A stretch of 8,034 nucleotides of DNA, from NCBI GenBank assembly GCA_018335615.1, contig JAGXRS010000154.1, positions 1 through 8,034 on the forward strand, written 5' to 3'. Position 1 is the stretch's first letter; every line of letters begins with the position of its first letter. Below the pieces are notes generated by a model. The model was not told the origin of the DNA. It made no database searches and saw nothing but the letters and a program-made list of their open reading frames with translations. This document shows positions 5,792 through 8,034 of this stretch, piece after piece. The translations under genes were made by a program, and so were the position numbers. This stretch comes from Hydrogenophaga sp. (GTDB taxonomy: Bacteria > Pseudomonadota > Gammaproteobacteria > Burkholderiales > Burkholderiaceae_C).

Positions 5792-8034
5792 TCAAGGCCG
5801 ACCCAGGAACAGGTAGAGCCCGGTGTAGCCCTTGGGCGCGCTCACCACGCTGAGGTACAGCGGGCCCACGCCGGTGTCGGCACCCACGAACAGGCTGCTG
5901 CCGGTGCGCAGTCCTTTGAAGCCGATGTCGGCCCGGCTGTCCCAGGCATTGCCCGCCTCGATCGAGCCGCCCGCGAACAGCGCGCGCGCCACACCCGCCT
6001 TCCACGGCAGGCGCTGGTAATACGTGGCGCGGCCGAACAGCAGGTAGTTGCCCGCCACCTGGCCCACGCGGTAGCCCGAGAGTTGCTGGAAACCGCCCAG
6101 TGAATACTCGTCGGCCGCGCTGGACGGAATCTGGCTGGCGCGGGCGAAGCGCCCGCCCAGGTTGAGCGTGTGCACGCCCCAGGTGCGGGCGCCGGTGGCC
6201 GATCCTTCCACGCGCGAGAAACTGCGGCTGCCGGCGCCGTCGAAGCTGCGCCGACCCGCGAGCACCTCGCCCCGCAGGCGGTAGCCGCGAGACGGGAAAT
6301 TGGCGAAATCCAGCTGATCGGACACCACGGAGGCCCGCACGCCGGCCTCACGCCAGCGCTGGGTCTGCAGGCTGCCCGCGGGCAGCACGGCCGACACCAG
6401 CTCGGGCGAGGCCCGGCGCTGGGCCGCCATCAGGCCGAGCCGCACATCGCCGAACTGGCCCAGCAGGCCCAGGGGCCAGCCCAGGTCCGCTCCGACCTGG
6501 ATGCCTTGTCGCTGCACCAGCGCCGCGGCCTTGCCGCTGGCGCTGAACAGCTCCACCTTGCGCAGGCTGGCGTCCACATAGGCCGCGGCAAACCGGGCGC
6601 CGCCCGCGTCCAGTGGCTGGAAGACTTCGGAGTACAGGCGCTGCGTCTCACCCAGTTGCACGCGGTTGCGCCACTCGGCGCCGCGGGTGTTGAGCCAGTG
6701 CCGGTTGTGGCTGATGAGCAGGTTGAACGCACCCTGGCCCTGGAAGTCGGTGCGCAGGTCCAGGCCCAGACGCAGGTAGTTCGGGCCCCAGGCGTTCTCG
6801 CGCAGCTGCACCACCAGCGCCTCGCCCGGGCTGTCGGGCTGGCGCTGCAGGCGGTAGTCGATGCGCTCGTAGTCGCCGGTGGCGGCCAGGCGTTCCATGT
6901 CGGCTTCCAGGCGGGGCAGGTCCAGCGTTTCGCCCACCACGGTGTCCAGGGTCTGCGCCAGCCGCCGGCTGCGCGAAGCGTCCACACCTTCAAAACGGAT
7001 GGCGCTCAGTTCCGTGCCAGTCGCGGCATGGGCCGCCGCCTGCAGACGGCGCTCGTCGAGCCATTGGGCGTAGGCCGCTTCACCCACCGAAAAGCGGGCC
7101 AGGGATTCGTGCACCGAGCGCGCGTAGGATTCGCCCAGGCGCACCAGTTCGGGCGCCTGTTCGAAATCGCCCGCGGTCAGCCGGCCCAGCGGTGGCGTCA
7201 GCAACAGGTCGCGCGGCGTGAGCGTGGCGATGCTGGCCTGCACGTTCTGTTCGGTCAGGATGTTGACCATCTGCGAGGTGATGCCCAGCACGGTGCCCAG
7301 GGTTTCGCGCCCGGCCAGGGGCGTGCCGATGTTGACCGCGATCACCACGTCGGCGCCCATGCGCCGCGCCACATCCACCGGCAGGTTGTTCACCAGGCCG
7401 CCATCGCCCAGGATGCGACCCTCCACCTCCAGTGGCGAAAACACGCCCGGCACCGACATGCTGGCGCGCAGCGCCGCGGCGAGGTCGCCGTGGTCCAGCA
7501 CCACGGCCGCGCCGGTTTCCATGTCGGTGGCCACCGCGCGAAACGGCGTCGGCAGCCCGTCGAAGGTGGCCAGGTGGCGCGTGCCCAGCGAATAGCGGCG
7601 CAGCAGCATCTCCAGCGAGCGGGTGGACACGGCGCCGGTGGGCAGGCGGAACTCGCCGTCCCGGAAACCCAGTTGCAGCACGGGCGAGAGTTCGAAGTCT
7701 TCGTCCTTGCGACGCTGCGACAGCAGCTGGCGCGGCGCACGCCGCTCGAACAGGCCACCCCAGTCCACGGACAGAATTTCGCGCTCCAGCTCGGCCGCAC
7801 CCATGCCGCTGGCGTACAGCCCGCCGATGATGGCGCCCATGGACGTGCCCACCACAAAGTCCACCGGCACGTGGGCGGCCTCCAGCTCCTTGAGCACGCC
7901 CACATGCGACAGCCCGCGCGCGCCGCCACCCGAGAGCACGAGTGCGATGCGCGGGCGTTCGGTGGCCGCCGTCCCTGGCCCGGCCGTGGATGCCGCACCG
8001 GCCCAGCCGGACAGCCCGCAGGCGAACAGGCAGG
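5792..8034 (-). CDS. Patatin-like phospholipase with POTRA and outer-membrane barrel (type Vd secretion, PlpD-like), 5' end outside window
   Basis: The frame runs from the right edge to TGA at 5794-5792 with 746 visible codons. It opens CLFACGLSGWAGAASTA, the tail of a Sec signal peptide with likely cleavage near AGA-A, so the true start lies beyond the window. A GTG at 7939 is internal: it encodes the valine just before the LSGGGARG loop. The patatin domain (about visible residues 28-240) has oxyanion loop GGGARG, nucleophile motif GTSMG (Ser64, codon 7843-7841) and DGG (Asp210), giving a complete Ser-Asp dyad. One POTRA-like domain follows (about 340-417, IRFEGVDASRSRRLAQTL onward), then a roughly 330-residue Omp85-type barrel ending GLYLFLGRP. 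This is the architecture of Pseudomonas PlpD and Fusobacterium FplA: an outer-membrane-anchored or secreted lipid hydrolase. It ends in Pro instead of the usual terminal aromatic. Convergent with the thioesterase and probably an independent unit. Confidence 0.9.
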   Translation of the reverse strand, partial: CLFACGLSGWAGAASTAGPGTAATERPRIALVLSGGGARGLSHVGVLKELEAAHVPVDFVVGTSMGAIIGGLYASGMGAAELEREILSVDWGGLFERRAPRQLLSQRRKDEDFELSPVLQLGFRDGEFRLPTGAVSTRSLEMLLRRYSLGTRHLATFDGLPTPFRAVATDMETGAAVVLDHGDLAAALRASMSVPGVFSPLEVEGRILGDGGLVNNLPVDVARRMGADVVIAVNIGTPLAGRETLGTVLGITSQMVNILTEQNVQASIATLTPRDLLLTPPLGRLTAGDFEQAPELVRLGESYARSVHESLARFSVGEAAYAQWLDERRLQAAAHAATGTELSAIRFEGVDASRSRRLAQTLDTVVGETLDLPRLEADMERLAATGDYERIDYRLQRQPDSPGEALVVQLRENAWGPNYLRLGLDLRTDFQGQGAFNLLISHNRHWLNTRGAEWRNRVQLGETQRLYSEVFQPLDAGGARFAAAYVDASLRKVELFSASGKAAALVQRQGIQVGADLGWPLGLLGQFGDVRLGLMAAQRRASPELVSAVLPAGSLQTQRWREAGVRASVVSDQLDFANFPSRGYRLRGEVLAGRRSFDGAGSRSFSRVEGSATGARTWGVHTLNLGGRFARASQIPSSAADEYSLGGFQQLSGYRVGQVAGNYLLFGRATYYQRLPWKAGVARALFAGGSIEAGNAWDSRADIGFKGLRTGSSLFVGADTGVGPLYLSVVSAPKGYTGLYLFLGRP

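Noticed and set aside
7937..7939. GTG as the start of the patatin gene
   Set aside because: The frame continues 31 codons upstream to the window edge and encodes the end of a signal peptide; starting here would remove the strand before the GGGARG loop.

Overview
The window looks like a chromosomal piece of a high-GC betaproteobacterium, most likely Burkholderiales and probably Comamonadaceae (Hydrogenophaga/Acidovorax/Rhodoferax-like). This rests on codon and protein style and on GC-rich palindromic intergenic repeats of a kind I associate with that family. The genus is inference.

Layout: (1) 1-242, the 3' end of a DUF2147 gene. (2) 243-386, a structured intergenic stretch. (3) 387-2786, a FadN-type bifunctional 3-hydroxyacyl-CoA dehydrogenase/enoyl-CoA hydratase with the dehydrogenase half first. 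(4) 2787-3061, an intergenic region holding a 155-bp composite inverted repeat followed by 9.75 copies of an 8-bp tandem repeat. (5) 3062-3484, a small DUF559 (Vsr-like endonuclease fold) gene whose start codon grows out of the tandem repeat and whose 3' end runs through a third copy of the palindromic repeat. (6) 3481-4689, a thiolase overlapping the DUF559 stop codon by 4 bp. (7) 4690-4941, GC-rich intergenic DNA with inverted repeats. (8) 4942-5763, a TesB-like acyl-CoA thioesterase. (9) 5792-8034, on the minus strand and convergent with the rest, a patatin-like phospholipase fused to a POTRA domain and an outer-membrane beta-barrel (type Vd secretion architecture), cut at its 5' end by the window edge.

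Functionally, the plus-strand genes form a fatty-acid beta-oxidation locus. The bifunctional enzyme does hydration and NAD-dependent oxidation, the thiolase does the cleavage, and the thioesterase could release acyl groups or free CoA. The acyl-CoA dehydrogenase is not in the window. The patatin/barrel gene is a separate transcription unit.

The most unusual part is 2787-3484. A DUF559 gene framed by palindromic repeats and preceded by an octamer tandem array sits between the two core beta-oxidation genes, which are usually adjacent. It looks like an inserted cassette. I see no RNA genes, CRISPR arrays, transposases or attachment sites, and no strong evidence for a wholly new system.
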